Shown here piece after piece: positions 17,361-27,474 of a stretch of 64,000 bases of DNA. The stretch lies in assembly GCF_014643175.1 (NCBI RefSeq), contig NZ_BMJH01000003.1, positions 310,001 to 374,000 on the forward strand, written 5' to 3'. Position numbers and translations under genes: made by a program. How positions within the stretch are numbered: position 1 is the first letter of the stretch; each line of letters begins with the position of its first letter. The DNA is from Hoyosella rhizosphaerae. GTDB taxonomy: Bacteria > Actinomycetota > Actinomycetes > Mycobacteriales > Mycobacteriaceae. Below the pieces are notes generated by a model that saw only the letters and a program-made list of their open reading frames with translations, did no database searches and was not told where the DNA came from.

Positions 17361-20300
17361 CTACCGGCCTCCGACCTCAAACTTCGTGAGTACACCATGC
17401 TGCGTACCTGGCGTGCAGCGACGGACAGTGTCGCAAGGTCTAGTGTGCCTGAGTTGGAGATTTGATTCAGCGCAGTCCTGGCGCGTTCAAGCCGTGAGGC
17501 GTTAGAAAGTTCCCATTCTGCGATTTTTTCTTCGGCACTTTCATCAGGTTCGCCGTATTCGAGAACATCAAGGCACAACGCCCTCGTGGAACCGTAAAGG
17601 TCGTCACGCAGCGCCAACCTGGCGAGGGCGTGCCAACGGTCCCCGCGCTCGAGACGCGACACTGCACCCTGGAGCATGTCGATTCCGAGGTGTGCGGTGA
17701 GCTCGAAGTACAAACTTGCCACCTCGCCAAGTTCGCGCTCGGCGAAATCGGCCACTTCCACAATGTCGAGTAGACAGTATTCGTGCAGTAGCGCATAGAC
17801 GCGCGTCGCGAGGTCTTGTGGTGCGCCGATAGCAACGGCTTCCTCGGCTCGAAGTTTGAGGTACTTGGAGTCGTTACCGTGCAACCATTCAGGCACTTTT
17901 GGTCCAAGTTCACGCACGCTCACGGCGAACCGGTTGATCTCGGCACCGACTGCGATTGGTTGCGGACGGTTGGCGAGCAACCAGCGGGAAGCACGGTCGA
18001 GGAGCCGCCGCGTGGCGAGCATGAGTTGATCTGATGCCTCTGTGGGCATGTCAGCGCTGCGGATTTGGTCCCATAGTTCGCGGAGACCAAAGATTTCAGT
18101 TACGGCAGCAAAGGCCCGAATCGCGTCGGTTGTGGTCGCTCCCGCATCTTCCAATAGTCGGAATGCGTAGGTGATTCCACCGTTGTCTATTGCTTGATTT
18201 GCCAGCATGGTGGAAACGATTTGGCGTTGAAGCGGGTGGCTGCGGATCGCCTCGTGGTAGTTCTCTCGCAGCGCTGTGGGGAAATACTCTGGAAGCCTTC
18301 CCGCAAACACTTCGTTGTCGGGCAGGTCACTTGCCATGAGGTCGTCTTTGATTGCAAGTTTGACGTGGGCTAGCAATGTGGAGAGCTCGGGTGATGCTAG
18401 GCCTTCGCCGCGTTTGGCTCGTTGCAGGATCTCTTCATCGTCGGGCAGGGACTCGATTTCCCTGTCCATTCCGCGATTGGTGACGAGGTCCGCAATCTGC
18501 CTGGTGTGCACACTGAGCAGTTGCGCGGAGTTTGCCCTGCTTGTGCCCATCAGTTCGTTCTGCATGCGGTTGTCGAACAGCACAAGTTCGGACACTTCAT
18601 CGGTCATCGATGCCAGCAGTTCGTTGCGGTCTTCGGCTTTGAGGGTTCCGGTGCTGATCAACGATTCCAACAGGATCTTGATGTTGACTTCGTGGTCGGA
18701 GCAGTCCACTCCGGCTGAGTTGTCGAGAGCGTCGGAGTTCACTTTCCCTCCGCGCTGTGCAAACTCAATACGGCCTCGTTGTGTGAGCCCGAGGTTTCCG
18801 CCTTCACCGACGACTTTCACGCGGAGATCTGTGCCGTTGACCCGAATGTTGTCGTTGGCTTTGTCTCCCACGTCTCCGTGGGTTTCTTGACCGGACTTCA
18901 CGTAGGTTCCGATGCCGCCATTCCACAGCAGTTGCGCGGGCGAAAGCAGGATCGCTTTCATCAGTTCAGGTGGCGACATTTCATTGATGTGCGGTGGCAG
19001 GCCCAACGCTTCCCGCATTTGCTCGCTGACGGGGATGGATTTGACGCTCCGTGACCACACGCCACCGCCAGCGCTGATGAGTTCTTTGTTGTAGTCCTCC
19101 CAGGATGAACGTGGCAGGTCGAACAGCCGTTGCCGTTCTTGGAACGACGATGCCGCGTCGGGATTTGGGTCAACGAAGATGTGCCTGTGGTCAAATGCGG
19201 CTTGCAGTCGGATGTGCTCACTCAGCAGCATGCCGTTTCCGAAGACGTCGCCACTCATGTCACCAATGCCCACGACGGTGAAGTCCTGCGTCTGGGTGTC
19301 GATTCCCATTTCGCGGAAGTGCCGCTTGACGCTCTCCCACGCGCCCTTGGCCGTGATGCCCATGGCTTTGTGGTCGTACCCTGCGGACCCGCCTGATGCG
19401 AAGGCGTCACCGAGCCAGAAGTTGTACTGAGCCGCGATTCCGTTCGCGATGTCTGAGAATGTTGCTGTGCCTTTGTCTGCGGCGACAACCAAGTAGGTGT
19501 CGTCGCTGTCCCAACGCACAACGTCTCCGGGCGAAATGGTGGCACCTGTTACCTGGTCGAGGTTGTCGGTGATGTCGAGCAATCCTGAGATAAATAGGCG
19601 GTAGCAGCGGATACCTTCGGCGCGGAATGCGTCGCGGTCGACGGCAGGGTCGCCGGTGGCTGTTGGTGGCTTCTTGACAACGAACCCACCTTTTGCGCCG
19701 ACCGGTACGATGACGGCGTTCTTGACGGCTTGAGCTTTCGCGAGTCCGAGGACTTCTGTGCGGAAGTCTTCACGACGATCCGACCAGCGCAGACCACCAC
19801 GGGCTACCTCGCCGAAACGTAGGTGCACACCTTCGATTCTTGGGGAGTACACGAATATTTCAAACCGTGGCCGAGGCTTCGGAATTTCGGGTACGTCCCG
19901 TGGGTCGAACTTGAACGACAGCACTTCGCGGTAGCGGCACTTGTCGGGCATTGTGTCGATTCCGTCGCGGCATCCGACAAAGTAGTTGGTGCGCAGTGTT
20001 GCCCGCATCAATCGCAGGTAGGCGCGAAGAATACGGTCAGCATCGAGGCTCACAACGTCGTCAAGCTGTTGCTTGAGGTCTTTGGCGATTTCTTCGGCAC
20101 GCGATTTCGAGTGGTTAACCGGGTCGAATGTAGCTTCGAACAGCCCCACTAGCGATGAGGCTGTGTTGGCGTTCTCCAGTAGCACTTCTTCGATGTGTGC
20201 CTGGCTGTAAGCGAATGTGATTTGCCGCAGGTAGCGTGCGTAGGCCCGAAGCATCATGGCTTGCCGCCAGTCGAGTCCTGCGCGCAGGATCAGTTCGTTG

Positions 20301-22396
20301 AACCTGTCTGACTCGGCAAGGCCATCCCAGACTGCGACGAATGCTTCAGTGAACCTGCGTTCGAGGTCGTTGGAGCTGGGTGCGTTTTCGGCTCGGGCGG
20401 TGGGTGCCGTGGATAGCGATGCGGCAAGGTTTGCGACGGACGGCGATTGCAGGGTTTCGTGATCAACCTGGAGGCTGAAGTCATAGATCCAGCACTGTTC
20501 ACCGTCGGAGCGGGACAACCGGTATGGGCGCTCGTCGAGTACTTCAACACCCATCGACTGCATCACAGGCAGGACACTGCTCAACGACACACCATCTCCG
20601 GTGAGGTAAAGGCTGAGTTGCCATCGCCCGGGCTTGGCGCCTTCTTTACGGTAGAGCGCGATGTCAATATCGCCGTCTTGCAGCCGCTCAATGCGGTTGA
20701 GGTCTGCGAGTGCCCTCGCTGGTGGGAAGTCTTCTTTGTACGCCTGCGGGAATGTGCCTGCGAACCGGTTCGCTTGAGCGGCCAGTGCTGTTGGTTCACG
20801 GCGTGCAACTTCGTCTGCGAGGTGATCTTCCCAGCTTCGTGTGGCTTCGCTGAGCCTTCGTTGCAGTTCTTCGCGAGCTTCTTCGGACACGTCGGGAGCT
20901 GTTCCCGCTGTCCATCCGTCCGGTATTCGGATGGTGAAGTGGACCTGCGCGACGACTGATTCAGTAACGCGTGCGGTGTAGTCGATACTCGATCCGGCGA
21001 ACTCACGGAGCAGCAAGGATTGCATCTCAAGTCGAACGCCGGTGCGGTACCGATCACGGGGCATGTACACGAGTGCGGACACGAATCTGCCGTTGGGATC
21101 TGCGCGTAAAAATAGGCGCAACTCACGACTTACACCGATCGCGACTACTTCACTGACTGTGCGGTGCAGCGTTTCCACGTCGACGGTGAACAGTTCGGTA
21201 CGTGGGTAGGACTGGATAATTTCCAGCATCGACTGTCCGGTGAAGGAGTCGAGTGAGTGCCCGGCTAGTCGCAGTACCTCGTGTACACGGGTGGCCAGAA
21301 CTGGCACGTCGAGCACATTTTCGTGCAGGCCGGTGACTGTGAAGATTCCGAGGAACCGATGTTCGCCAACAACATTGTTGTTGCTGTCGAAGATCCGCAC
21401 GCATACGAAGAATGGGTAGACGACGCGCAGTGACATGGCAGGCGCTTGGCCCTGCGCGAACACGAGGATGCGCTTCGCTTCGGATTCGTCGGAGTACAAG
21501 CGGAACCGTAGGTCGGTCATTTCTGGTGAGCGCAGTACTCCGAGGCCGCTGCCGTCTGACATTGTGAGGTTTTTGTCCGCACCTGTGCCGGAGTGTGCTT
21601 CGTAGCGCCTATACCCAAGTGTGCGGAAGTTTCCCGCGGCGAGCCAGCGTAGTAGTCCTGCTGATTCGTTGGCCTCAGCTGCAGTTGCTGGTCCGGTGCC
21701 TCGCTGCGATTCGAGTTCTGTGGCGATGTCGGTGAGGGTGCTGCGCATCGCGGAGGTGTCGGAGACGACTTGGCGCACGTCGCTGAGCAGTTTGGTAACT
21801 CGTTGCTTGATCTGGGTAAGCAGTGCGCTTGGAGTGCCGGAAAGTTGCAGGTGCATCCACGATTCCGCGATTGCGTCCTCGGGCTTCGTGAAGGTCGTGT
21901 GGTCGGTGAGGATCTCGGTAAGCTCGCCACTGCTGTTTCGGCGGACGATTAGCACTGGGTGGACGATTTGCTCGACGCTTATACCTACACTGCCGAGCAA
22001 AGCCGTGACCGATTCCACGAGGAAGGGAACGTCGTCTGTGACGATTTGCAGGACTGAAGTGCTTACGCTGCCACCGTTGGTGTCGGCGTTGTCGCTTTCG
22101 CCCCAGATCGCAACGGACGGTGAGCCTGGCGTGCGTTCGGCTGCGAGCTCGCGGTGCTTCGTCAGTAGCGCGAATGCACGTTGTTGGTGCTCGTCGCTCG
22201 CATCGGTGGTTTCAGTATCGATAGGCATTGCGTTGCCCGCCGCTGTGGCAGGTATGGCATCTTGCCTGTAGTAGGTCCGGTACAGCCGGGTGAGGTCACC
22301 GTCGGATGTGTGGTCGGGTTCTACACTGTCCACCGCATTTGGTTGCGGATTGTCCATGGCAGGGTCTGCCGTGGTGTGTACGCGGGAATCAGTCAT
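17357..22396 (-). CDS. gdh: NAD-specific glutamate dehydrogenase, large type
   Basis: A 1679-residue enzyme that converts glutamate to 2-oxoglutarate and ammonium, of the large 180-kDa class with long N-terminal ACT-like regulatory regions and a C-terminal helical region. The catalytic core is clear: RGGLRWSDRREDFRTEVLGLAKAQAVKNAVIVPVGAKGGFV (substrate-binding and catalytic Lys), and the Rossmann part GIGDMSGDVFGNGMLLS. ATG at 22396 has AGGAGG 6 nt upstream and is chosen over TTG at 22471. In mycobacteria this enzyme (Rv2476c) is inhibited by GarA; the same control is possible but not visible here. First gene of an operon with a thioesterase and the Rv2474c-like gene. Confidence 0.95.
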   Translation of the reverse strand: MTDSRVHTTADPAMDNPQPNAVDSVEPDHTSDGDLTRLYRTYYRQDAIPATAAGNAMPIDTETTDASDEHQQRAFALLTKHRELAAERTPGSPSVAIWGESDNADTNGGSVSTSVLQIVTDDVPFLVESVTALLGSVGISVEQIVHPVLIVRRNSSGELTEILTDHTTFTKPEDAIAESWMHLQLSGTPSALLTQIKQRVTKLLSDVRQVVSDTSAMRSTLTDIATELESQRGTGPATAAEANESAGLLRWLAAGNFRTLGYRRYEAHSGTGADKNLTMSDGSGLGVLRSPEMTDLRFRLYSDESEAKRILVFAQGQAPAMSLRVVYPFFVCVRIFDSNNNVVGEHRFLGIFTVTGLHENVLDVPVLATRVHEVLRLAGHSLDSFTGQSMLEIIQSYPRTELFTVDVETLHRTVSEVVAIGVSRELRLFLRADPNGRFVSALVYMPRDRYRTGVRLEMQSLLLREFAGSSIDYTARVTESVVAQVHFTIRIPDGWTAGTAPDVSEEAREELQRRLSEATRSWEDHLADEVARREPTALAAQANRFAGTFPQAYKEDFPPARALADLNRIERLQDGDIDIALYRKEGAKPGRWQLSLYLTGDGVSLSSVLPVMQSMGVEVLDERPYRLSRSDGEQCWIYDFSLQVDHETLQSPSVANLAASLSTAPTARAENAPSSNDLERRFTEAFVAVWDGLAESDRFNELILRAGLDWRQAMMLRAYARYLRQITFAYSQAHIEEVLLENANTASSLVGLFEATFDPVNHSKSRAEEIAKDLKQQLDDVVSLDADRILRAYLRLMRATLRTNYFVGCRDGIDTMPDKCRYREVLSFKFDPRDVPEIPKPRPRFEIFVYSPRIEGVHLRFGEVARGGLRWSDRREDFRTEVLGLAKAQAVKNAVIVPVGAKGGFVVKKPPTATGDPAVDRDAFRAEGIRCYRLFISGLLDITDNLDQVTGATISPGDVVRWDSDDTYLVVAADKGTATFSDIANGIAAQYNFWLGDAFASGGSAGYDHKAMGITAKGAWESVKRHFREMGIDTQTQDFTVVGIGDMSGDVFGNGMLLSEHIRLQAAFDHRHIFVDPNPDAASSFQERQRLFDLPRSSWEDYNKELISAGGGVWSRSVKSIPVSEQMREALGLPPHINEMSPPELMKAILLSPAQLLWNGGIGTYVKSGQETHGDVGDKANDNIRVNGTDLRVKVVGEGGNLGLTQRGRIEFAQRGGKVNSDALDNSAGVDCSDHEVNIKILLESLISTGTLKAEDRNELLASMTDEVSELVLFDNRMQNELMGTSRANSAQLLSVHTRQIADLVTNRGMDREIESLPDDEEILQRAKRGEGLASPELSTLLAHVKLAIKDDLMASDLPDNEVFAGRLPEYFPTALRENYHEAIRSHPLQRQIVSTMLANQAIDNGGITYAFRLLEDAGATTTDAIRAFAAVTEIFGLRELWDQIRSADMPTEASDQLMLATRRLLDRASRWLLANRPQPIAVGAEINRFAVSVRELGPKVPEWLHGNDSKYLKLRAEEAVAIGAPQDLATRVYALLHEYCLLDIVEVADFAERELGEVASLYFELTAHLGIDMLQGAVSRLERGDRWHALARLALRDDLYGSTRALCLDVLEYGEPDESAEEKIAEWELSNASRLERARTALNQISNSGTLDLATLSVAARQVRSMVYSRSLRSEAGR

Positions 22397-22473
22397 TGGT
22401 TTGCCTCCTGACGCAGCACCGTCAGCCACGAGGCTATTAGGCATTACGAAGTTTTGGGCACAGTTGAGCAAAC

Positions 22474-22489
22474 TTCACCGCACGGTGAA
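22474..22489. promoter_or_regulatory. Palindrome upstream of gdh
   Basis: TTCACCG-CA-CGGTGAA, a perfect 7+7 palindrome 78-93 nt before the gdh start. On the minus strand it lies just ahead of a possible TTGCTC/TAATGC promoter. Candidate regulator-binding site, function unknown. Confidence 0.4.
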
Positions 22490-22499
22490 CATTTCCCTG

Positions 22500-22916
22500 C
22501 TATTTTCCGCGATATTTTTCGAGCGCAGTGCGTTCAGATTCACTGAGTGGTCGTGACGCGTTGGTCGTGGTGTCAAACGCGACGAGCACAGCATCGACGC
22601 TGCCCGCACGGTTGCCGCCTTTGTCGTACATCGTGTGGCGTATCGAGAAGGAGCTGTTGCCTACGTGTTCGACGCTCAGATCGACCGTGAGTGGCCCCGA
22701 GTTAGTGAAAAGTGGGCGTTCAAAATCTGCTTCAATGCGGCGCACTACAATCGCACGGTCGGGGCTGAACCCTTCCGAAAATTCTTCGGTGACAAATCGC
22801 ACGCGGGCTTCTTGTGCGTATTCGATGAATTTTGTGTTGTTGACGTGTCCGAGCATGTCGGAGTCACCCCAGCGGACTTCGACAGTCGTTGAGTAGGGCG
22901 CCGCATTGTCGCTCAT
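22500..22916 (-). CDS. Second hot-dog acyl-CoA thioesterase
   Basis: A 138-residue 4HBT-family protein, MSDNAAPYSTTVEVRWGDSDMLGHVNNTKFIEYAQEARVRF, with the Asp-containing active-site segment WGDSDMLGHVNN. Similar in size and motif to the thioesterase downstream of gdh but clearly diverged. ATG at 22916 is chosen (AAGGGA about 10 nt upstream); the open frame to 23036 lies inside the EttA gene. Five nucleotides after the EttA stop, so it forms a two-gene unit with ettA. Confidence 0.85.
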   Translation of the reverse strand: MSDNAAPYSTTVEVRWGDSDMLGHVNNTKFIEYAQEARVRFVTEEFSEGFSPDRAIVVRRIEADFERPLFTNSGPLTVDLSVEHVGNSSFSIRHTMYDKGGNRAGSVDAVLVAFDTTTNASRPLSESERTALEKYRGK

Positions 22917-22921
22917 ATTGT

Positions 22922-24598
22922 TCAGTCCCTTGTCAGTTTCCGGTGGGTGACGCGGTGTGGCCGCGCTGCATCTGCTCCGAGGCGTTCGATCTTGTTTTCT
23001 TCGTATGCCTCGAAGTTGCCTTCGAACCAGAACCATTGTGCTGGGTTGGCGTCGTCACCTTCCCAGGCGAGGATGTGGGTACAGGTGCGGTCGAGGAACC
23101 AACGGTCGTGGGAGATCACCACTGCGCAGCCTGGGAACTGTTCAAGTGCGTTTTCCAACGATCCGAGGGTTTCAACGTCGAGATCGTTTGTCGGTTCGTC
23201 GAGCAGGATCAAGTTTCCGCCCTGTTTCAGTGTTAGCGCGAGGTTCAAGCGGTTGCGCTCACCGCCCGATAGCACTCCTGATGGTTTTTGCTGATCGTGA
23301 CCTTTGAACCCGAACGCACTCACGTATGCGCGGGAAGGCATTTCGGTGTTGCCGACTTCGATGTAGTCCAGGCCGTCTGAGACGAGTTGCCAGACTGTCT
23401 TTTTCGGGTCGATTCCGCCGCGATGCTGGTCGACGTAGCTCAGTTTGACTGTCTCGCCAATCTTGACTTCGCCGGAGTCTGGTTCCTCAAGGCCCACGAT
23501 GGTCTTGAAGAGTGTCGTCTTGCCGACGCCGTTGGGCCCAATCACGCCGACGATGCCATTTCGGGGCAGCGTGAACGAAAGATCTTTAATGAGAGTGCGG
23601 TCCTCGTAGCCTTTGTCGAGGTTCCGCACCTCGACGACAACGCTGCCCAGTCGTGGACCTGCTGGGATCTGAATTTCTTCCATGTCGAGCTTCCGCGACT
23701 TCTCAGCCTCGGCTGCCATTTCTTCGTAGCGCTGCAGTCGAGCTTTGCTCTTGGCCTGGCGGGCTTTGGCGCCTGAGCGAACCCATGCGAGCTCATCTTT
23801 AAGTCGCTTCTGAAGCTTCTGGTCTTTCTTGCCCTGCACCTCGAGGCGCTCAGCCTTCTTTTCCAGGTACGTGGAGTAGTTGCCCTCGTAGCCGTGGGCT
23901 TTTCCGCGCTCAAGCTCGAGGATCCATTCAGCGACGTGGTCCAGGAAGTACCGGTCGTGTGTCACGGCAAGTACAGCACCGTGGTAGCTAGCAAGGTGCT
24001 GCTCTAGCCACAACACACTTTCGGCGTCAAGGTGGTTTGTTGGTTCGTCCAAGAGGAGCAGGTCAGGTTTGCTCAGGAGGAGTTTGCAGAGCGCGACGCG
24101 GCGCCGTTCACCACCGGACAGAGTGGTGACTGGCTCGTCTGGTGGCGGGCAACGTAGGGCGTCCATAGCCTGTTCAAGTTGGGATTCGAGGTCCCATGCG
24201 TCCGCGTGGTCGAGTTCTTCCTGGAGTTTGCCCATTTCGTCCATGAGCTCGTCGGAGTACTCGGTTGCCATGAGTTCGGCAATTTCGTTGAAGCGATCAA
24301 GCTGGACCTTGATTTGTCCGAGCCCGTCCTCGACGTTTTGACGAACCGTCTTAGTCTCATCGAGAGGTGGCTCCTGTAGGAGGATGCCGACCGTCTTATC
24401 GTTGGCCAGGAAAGCTTCACCATTACTGGGTTGCTCCAGGCCAGCCATAATTTTGAGGACCGTGGACTTGCCTGCTCCGTTGGGCCCGACAACACCAATT
24501 TTTGCACCGGGTAGGAACGCCAAGGTGACGTCATCAAGGATGACTTTGTCACCGTGCGCCTTCCGAACGCTCTTCATGGTGTAGATGAACTCAGCCAC
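22922..24598 (-). CDS. ettA: Energy-dependent translational throttle protein EttA (ABC-F)
   Basis: A 558-residue soluble ABC-F ATPase that binds the ribosomal E site and gates the first elongation step according to ATP/ADP level. Two nucleotide-binding domains: Walker A GPNGAGKST (38-46) and GPNGVGKTT (about 355), signature LSGGERRR and LSGGERNR, Walker B LLLLDEPTNHLD and LILLDEPTNDLD. The linker between them (EKKAERLEVQGKKDQKLQKRLKDELAWVRSG) is the P-site tRNA-interacting motif. GTG at 24598 (MAEFIYTMKSVRKAHGDK) matches the family start and has GAGAGG upstream. Position of Rv2477c. Confidence 0.93.
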   Translation of the reverse strand: MAEFIYTMKSVRKAHGDKVILDDVTLAFLPGAKIGVVGPNGAGKSTVLKIMAGLEQPSNGEAFLANDKTVGILLQEPPLDETKTVRQNVEDGLGQIKVQLDRFNEIAELMATEYSDELMDEMGKLQEELDHADAWDLESQLEQAMDALRCPPPDEPVTTLSGGERRRVALCKLLLSKPDLLLLDEPTNHLDAESVLWLEQHLASYHGAVLAVTHDRYFLDHVAEWILELERGKAHGYEGNYSTYLEKKAERLEVQGKKDQKLQKRLKDELAWVRSGAKARQAKSKARLQRYEEMAAEAEKSRKLDMEEIQIPAGPRLGSVVVEVRNLDKGYEDRTLIKDLSFTLPRNGIVGVIGPNGVGKTTLFKTIVGLEEPDSGEVKIGETVKLSYVDQHRGGIDPKKTVWQLVSDGLDYIEVGNTEMPSRAYVSAFGFKGHDQQKPSGVLSGGERNRLNLALTLKQGGNLILLDEPTNDLDVETLGSLENALEQFPGCAVVISHDRWFLDRTCTHILAWEGDDANPAQWFWFEGNFEAYEENKIERLGADAARPHRVTHRKLTRD

Positions 24599-24741
24599 AT
24601 TTACCTCTCGACATAGATTTCTTGCTTGTGAACGCCGTAGTGCCAATGAGCTCGAGTGCTACGAAGCCTGCTGTTACACACTGGGCGCACATAGGTTATC
24701 GCAGATGCCACCGACTCCCCACCTTGTGACGTTTCGGTCGG

Positions 24742-25191
24742 TCAAGCCACGTCTTTGATTTCGCTCGTGGTGTCCTCGAATGCCACGGTTGTCAGGTTGT
24801 CCACCACCTCGGTCATGGGTGTCGCCTCAACTGTCGTCTCCGCTTCGGGTGCATAGCGGACCAAATCGAGCCCCACGGCGCGTGCACGCATCTCTAGAGC
24901 AGTCTTTGCTTCGCCTTCTTTAGTTGTGTATTCGGTGTTGTAGAGGTCACCGTGCACAACTACTGGATCGCCTTTACTTAGCGTGGCGACAACATTTGCT
25001 GCTGCACGGTTCCAGCAGTTGACACGAACGAAGAGTTTGGTGCCGTCCCGCCACTCGTTCTTGTCCTTATCGAATACCCGAGCGGTAGATACGACGGTAA
25101 ATCCGGCAACCTGAACGCCACTAGACGTCAGCGTGCGGGGTGTCAGCGGAGTGATGACGTTGCCCATAATCGTGGTGCTGCATTCGTACAT
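24742..25191 (-). CDS. ssb: Single-stranded DNA-binding protein (second SSB type)
   Basis: A 149-residue OB-fold protein: TLTSSGVQVAGFTVVSTAR, LFVRVNCWNRAAANVVATLSKGDPVVVHGDLYNTEY, EMRARAVGLDL are the SSB strands. The Gly-rich acidic tail of replicative SSB is absent; instead a Val/Thr/Glu-rich tail ends KDVA. It corresponds to Rv2478c, the second SSB paralogue, rather than the replicative ssb beside rpsF/rpsR. ATG at 25191 has GAGAGG upstream; the frame continues to 25266 without similarity. Confidence 0.85.
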   Translation of the reverse strand: MYECSTTIMGNVITPLTPRTLTSSGVQVAGFTVVSTARVFDKDKNEWRDGTKLFVRVNCWNRAAANVVATLSKGDPVVVHGDLYNTEYTTKEGEAKTALEMRARAVGLDLVRYAPEAETTVEATPMTEVVDNLTTVAFEDTTSEIKDVA

Positions 25192-25355
25192 TTGAGTTGC
25201 CTCTCGTGAAGTGAGCCGTTTGTCAGCGCGGTTGTTTGTTGCGCATGAAGACAGCATTCTTCGCAATCTGGCAATGTTCCAACGATCGATGGCGGATCTG
25301 TGGATAACACCTCGTTGTGGACAACTTCGCCGGATAACGCCCCGAGCTAACGGAC

Positions 25356-27419
25356 CTATTTTTGCTCGCGACGTGCGAGTTCAGCGAACATCGCGTTGTA
25401 GGCAGCAAGCTCAGCATCGTTGTCCTTGTCGGCAGCACGATCGATCCTGCGGGCAGTACGACGGTCTGAGGACGACCACTGAACAAATAATGCGATCATC
25501 ACCAAGATCACAGGGATCTCGCCTGTCCCCCACGCAATGCTCCCACCGACCGATTGATCGTAAAGAAGATCGTCGACCCACGGTAAATCTAGTTGCCGGT
25601 AGTACCACCCACCCATCACTGTTTCCATATTCATCAGCGCGATGCCAAAGAATGCGTGGAACGGCAGTGTCGCGAAGAGCAACCCGAGTTTGCTGAGAGG
25701 TTGCATTGGGTGAGGCGAAGGATCAACGCCGATGACTACCCAGTAGAAGAGGTAACCGCTGGCGAGGAAGTGCACATTCATCAAGATGTGGGCGGTGTGG
25801 CTCGCGACCACTGAGTCAAAGATTCCCCCGAAGTACAAGACGTAAAATCCCGCGACGAACAGCACGGCCGCCACAATTGGTTGGGTCAGCACTTTCGAAA
25901 CCGGGCTGTGCACTCCGGCGAGAATCCACTCGCGCGGACCGGGCACACCGCCCTTTCCTGCGGGTTTCAGCGCTCGGAGGGCAAGCGTCACCGGCCCGCC
26001 CAGAACGAGCAGGACCGGCACCAGCATCGACAACAGCATGTGCGAACTCATGTGCACGCTAAACATCGCGTGCGCGTATTTTCCAACGCCGGACGATGTC
26101 GCTACCAGCAAGACCACGGTGCCGCTGATCCATGACACCGTTCGTATGACGGGCCACGCATCTCCACGCTTGTGCAGGGTCCATACTCCGCGTAGATATA
26201 GCAAGGCCATCACGATGGCGGCGGTGCCGAAGATGAGATCGAAACGCCAGTTGGTCATCAAGATCAGGAATGTCGGTGGCTCGGTGAGGTTGTACCCCAG
26301 TTCCACTTCCATAAGGGTGGGAATTGATGCTGGCGGTGGCGGTGGAGTACGACTGAGTCCGATTGCGAGCCCGTATGTCGCGGCGAGAATGGCGACCTCA
26401 ACTGTGGCGAGGGCAATAAACGGTGTTCGTGCCGCAGGGTTCTTTGTCACCGCAGCAACAACGCGTCTGCGCTGTGCGACGCCGAATGCACCGAGAGCCA
26501 CAAGTGCGGCAACTTTCGCGACGATCAGTAATCCATATGTGGAGCTCAGAAGGTCGTCGAGTTGGATGCGCACCATCGCATTGATGACGCCCGAGATTCC
26601 GACTACGGCGAATGCGACTCCGGCGATGGAGGAATACCTCCGGACAGCGACATTGAGGTGCGTACCGCCACACCAGGCGTGCACGAGCACGGCAAACAAT
26701 CCCCCGGCCCAGATGGATGCGCCCACGATGTGCCAGAAGAAGCTGTTCGTTGCGATGTCATGACTGCCACCTGAGGCGGAATGTCCGGTGAGGACGATCG
26801 GCATGAGGCTGAGAATTGAGAGTGCAAACAAAGGCACTGTCCATGACCACCGCAATACAATCCGTGCGCTAATAGCTAGAGCGGCCGCGATTACTGCTGT
26901 CCACGCCCACGCTTCGGCGTTATCGACGAGCCCGATGCTTGACCACAGGTTCTCCGGCCGTAACGCCGTGCGCAGCGCTTCGCCTGATATTTCGGACAGG
27001 GTCAGCGGAACCATTAACACTGCACAGGCCGCGTAGATTGCGGCGGCAGAACTGACGATTCGCAGCGACCGATATCCGCCGACGTCGACCACGCCGTTGG
27101 ATTGAGGTGGCGACAGAAAAGCAGCGTGCAGCGCAGCACCCACCGCGGCCACACCCGCGAGCATGCCGACAGCCTGAACTGCAGGCAACCCAAAACGGGT
27201 GACTGCCCCGGGATCAGGAAGGCCGAAGCTGGCTAACTCTTGCACTGATGAAAGGCCCGCAAGGCCTGCCGCAACCATCGCCGCGATGGTTGCTACGACG
27301 ACAGCTACGAGCTTCATTGCTGACGCGCTTGCCACACCCAGATTTTGGTGTGTTGGAGGCGCGTCGCGGGGCGGTTGCGCCTCACTCTCAACGGTGGGTG
27401 GTGAATCAGCGGAGGGCAT
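25356..27419 (-). CDS. CopD / CtaG fusion membrane protein
   Basis: A 687-residue polytopic membrane protein, about 15 helices. The N-terminal half resembles CopD copper-import domains (helices with SFFWHIVGASIWAGGLFAVLVHAWCGG), the C-terminal half caa3_CtaG cytochrome oxidase assembly (YAHAMFSVHMSSHMLLSMLVPVLLVLGGPVTLALRAL, HTAHILMNVHFLASGYLFYWVVIG). M. tuberculosis Rv0102 has this layout. It probably supplies copper to periplasmic-side cuproenzymes such as aa3 oxidase. ATG at 27419 (MPSADSPPTVESEA) has AGGAG just upstream. It is divergent from the SipW-type operon across about 200 bp. Confidence 0.85.
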   Translation of the reverse strand: MPSADSPPTVESEAQPPRDAPPTHQNLGVASASAMKLVAVVVATIAAMVAAGLAGLSSVQELASFGLPDPGAVTRFGLPAVQAVGMLAGVAAVGAALHAAFLSPPQSNGVVDVGGYRSLRIVSSAAAIYAACAVLMVPLTLSEISGEALRTALRPENLWSSIGLVDNAEAWAWTAVIAAALAISARIVLRWSWTVPLFALSILSLMPIVLTGHSASGGSHDIATNSFFWHIVGASIWAGGLFAVLVHAWCGGTHLNVAVRRYSSIAGVAFAVVGISGVINAMVRIQLDDLLSSTYGLLIVAKVAALVALGAFGVAQRRRVVAAVTKNPAARTPFIALATVEVAILAATYGLAIGLSRTPPPPPASIPTLMEVELGYNLTEPPTFLILMTNWRFDLIFGTAAIVMALLYLRGVWTLHKRGDAWPVIRTVSWISGTVVLLVATSSGVGKYAHAMFSVHMSSHMLLSMLVPVLLVLGGPVTLALRALKPAGKGGVPGPREWILAGVHSPVSKVLTQPIVAAVLFVAGFYVLYFGGIFDSVVASHTAHILMNVHFLASGYLFYWVVIGVDPSPHPMQPLSKLGLLFATLPFHAFFGIALMNMETVMGGWYYRQLDLPWVDDLLYDQSVGGSIAWGTGEIPVILVMIALFVQWSSSDRRTARRIDRAADKDNDAELAAYNAMFAELARREQK

Positions 27420-27474
27420 GGCTCCTAGGATACGGCGGCTCTGACAAATCCTAGAAAACTGCACTACAACGCTT

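Noticed and set aside
18000-22000. Several long plus-strand frames opposite gdh
   Set aside because: All are antisense shadows of the dehydrogenase; no independent start sites or domains.
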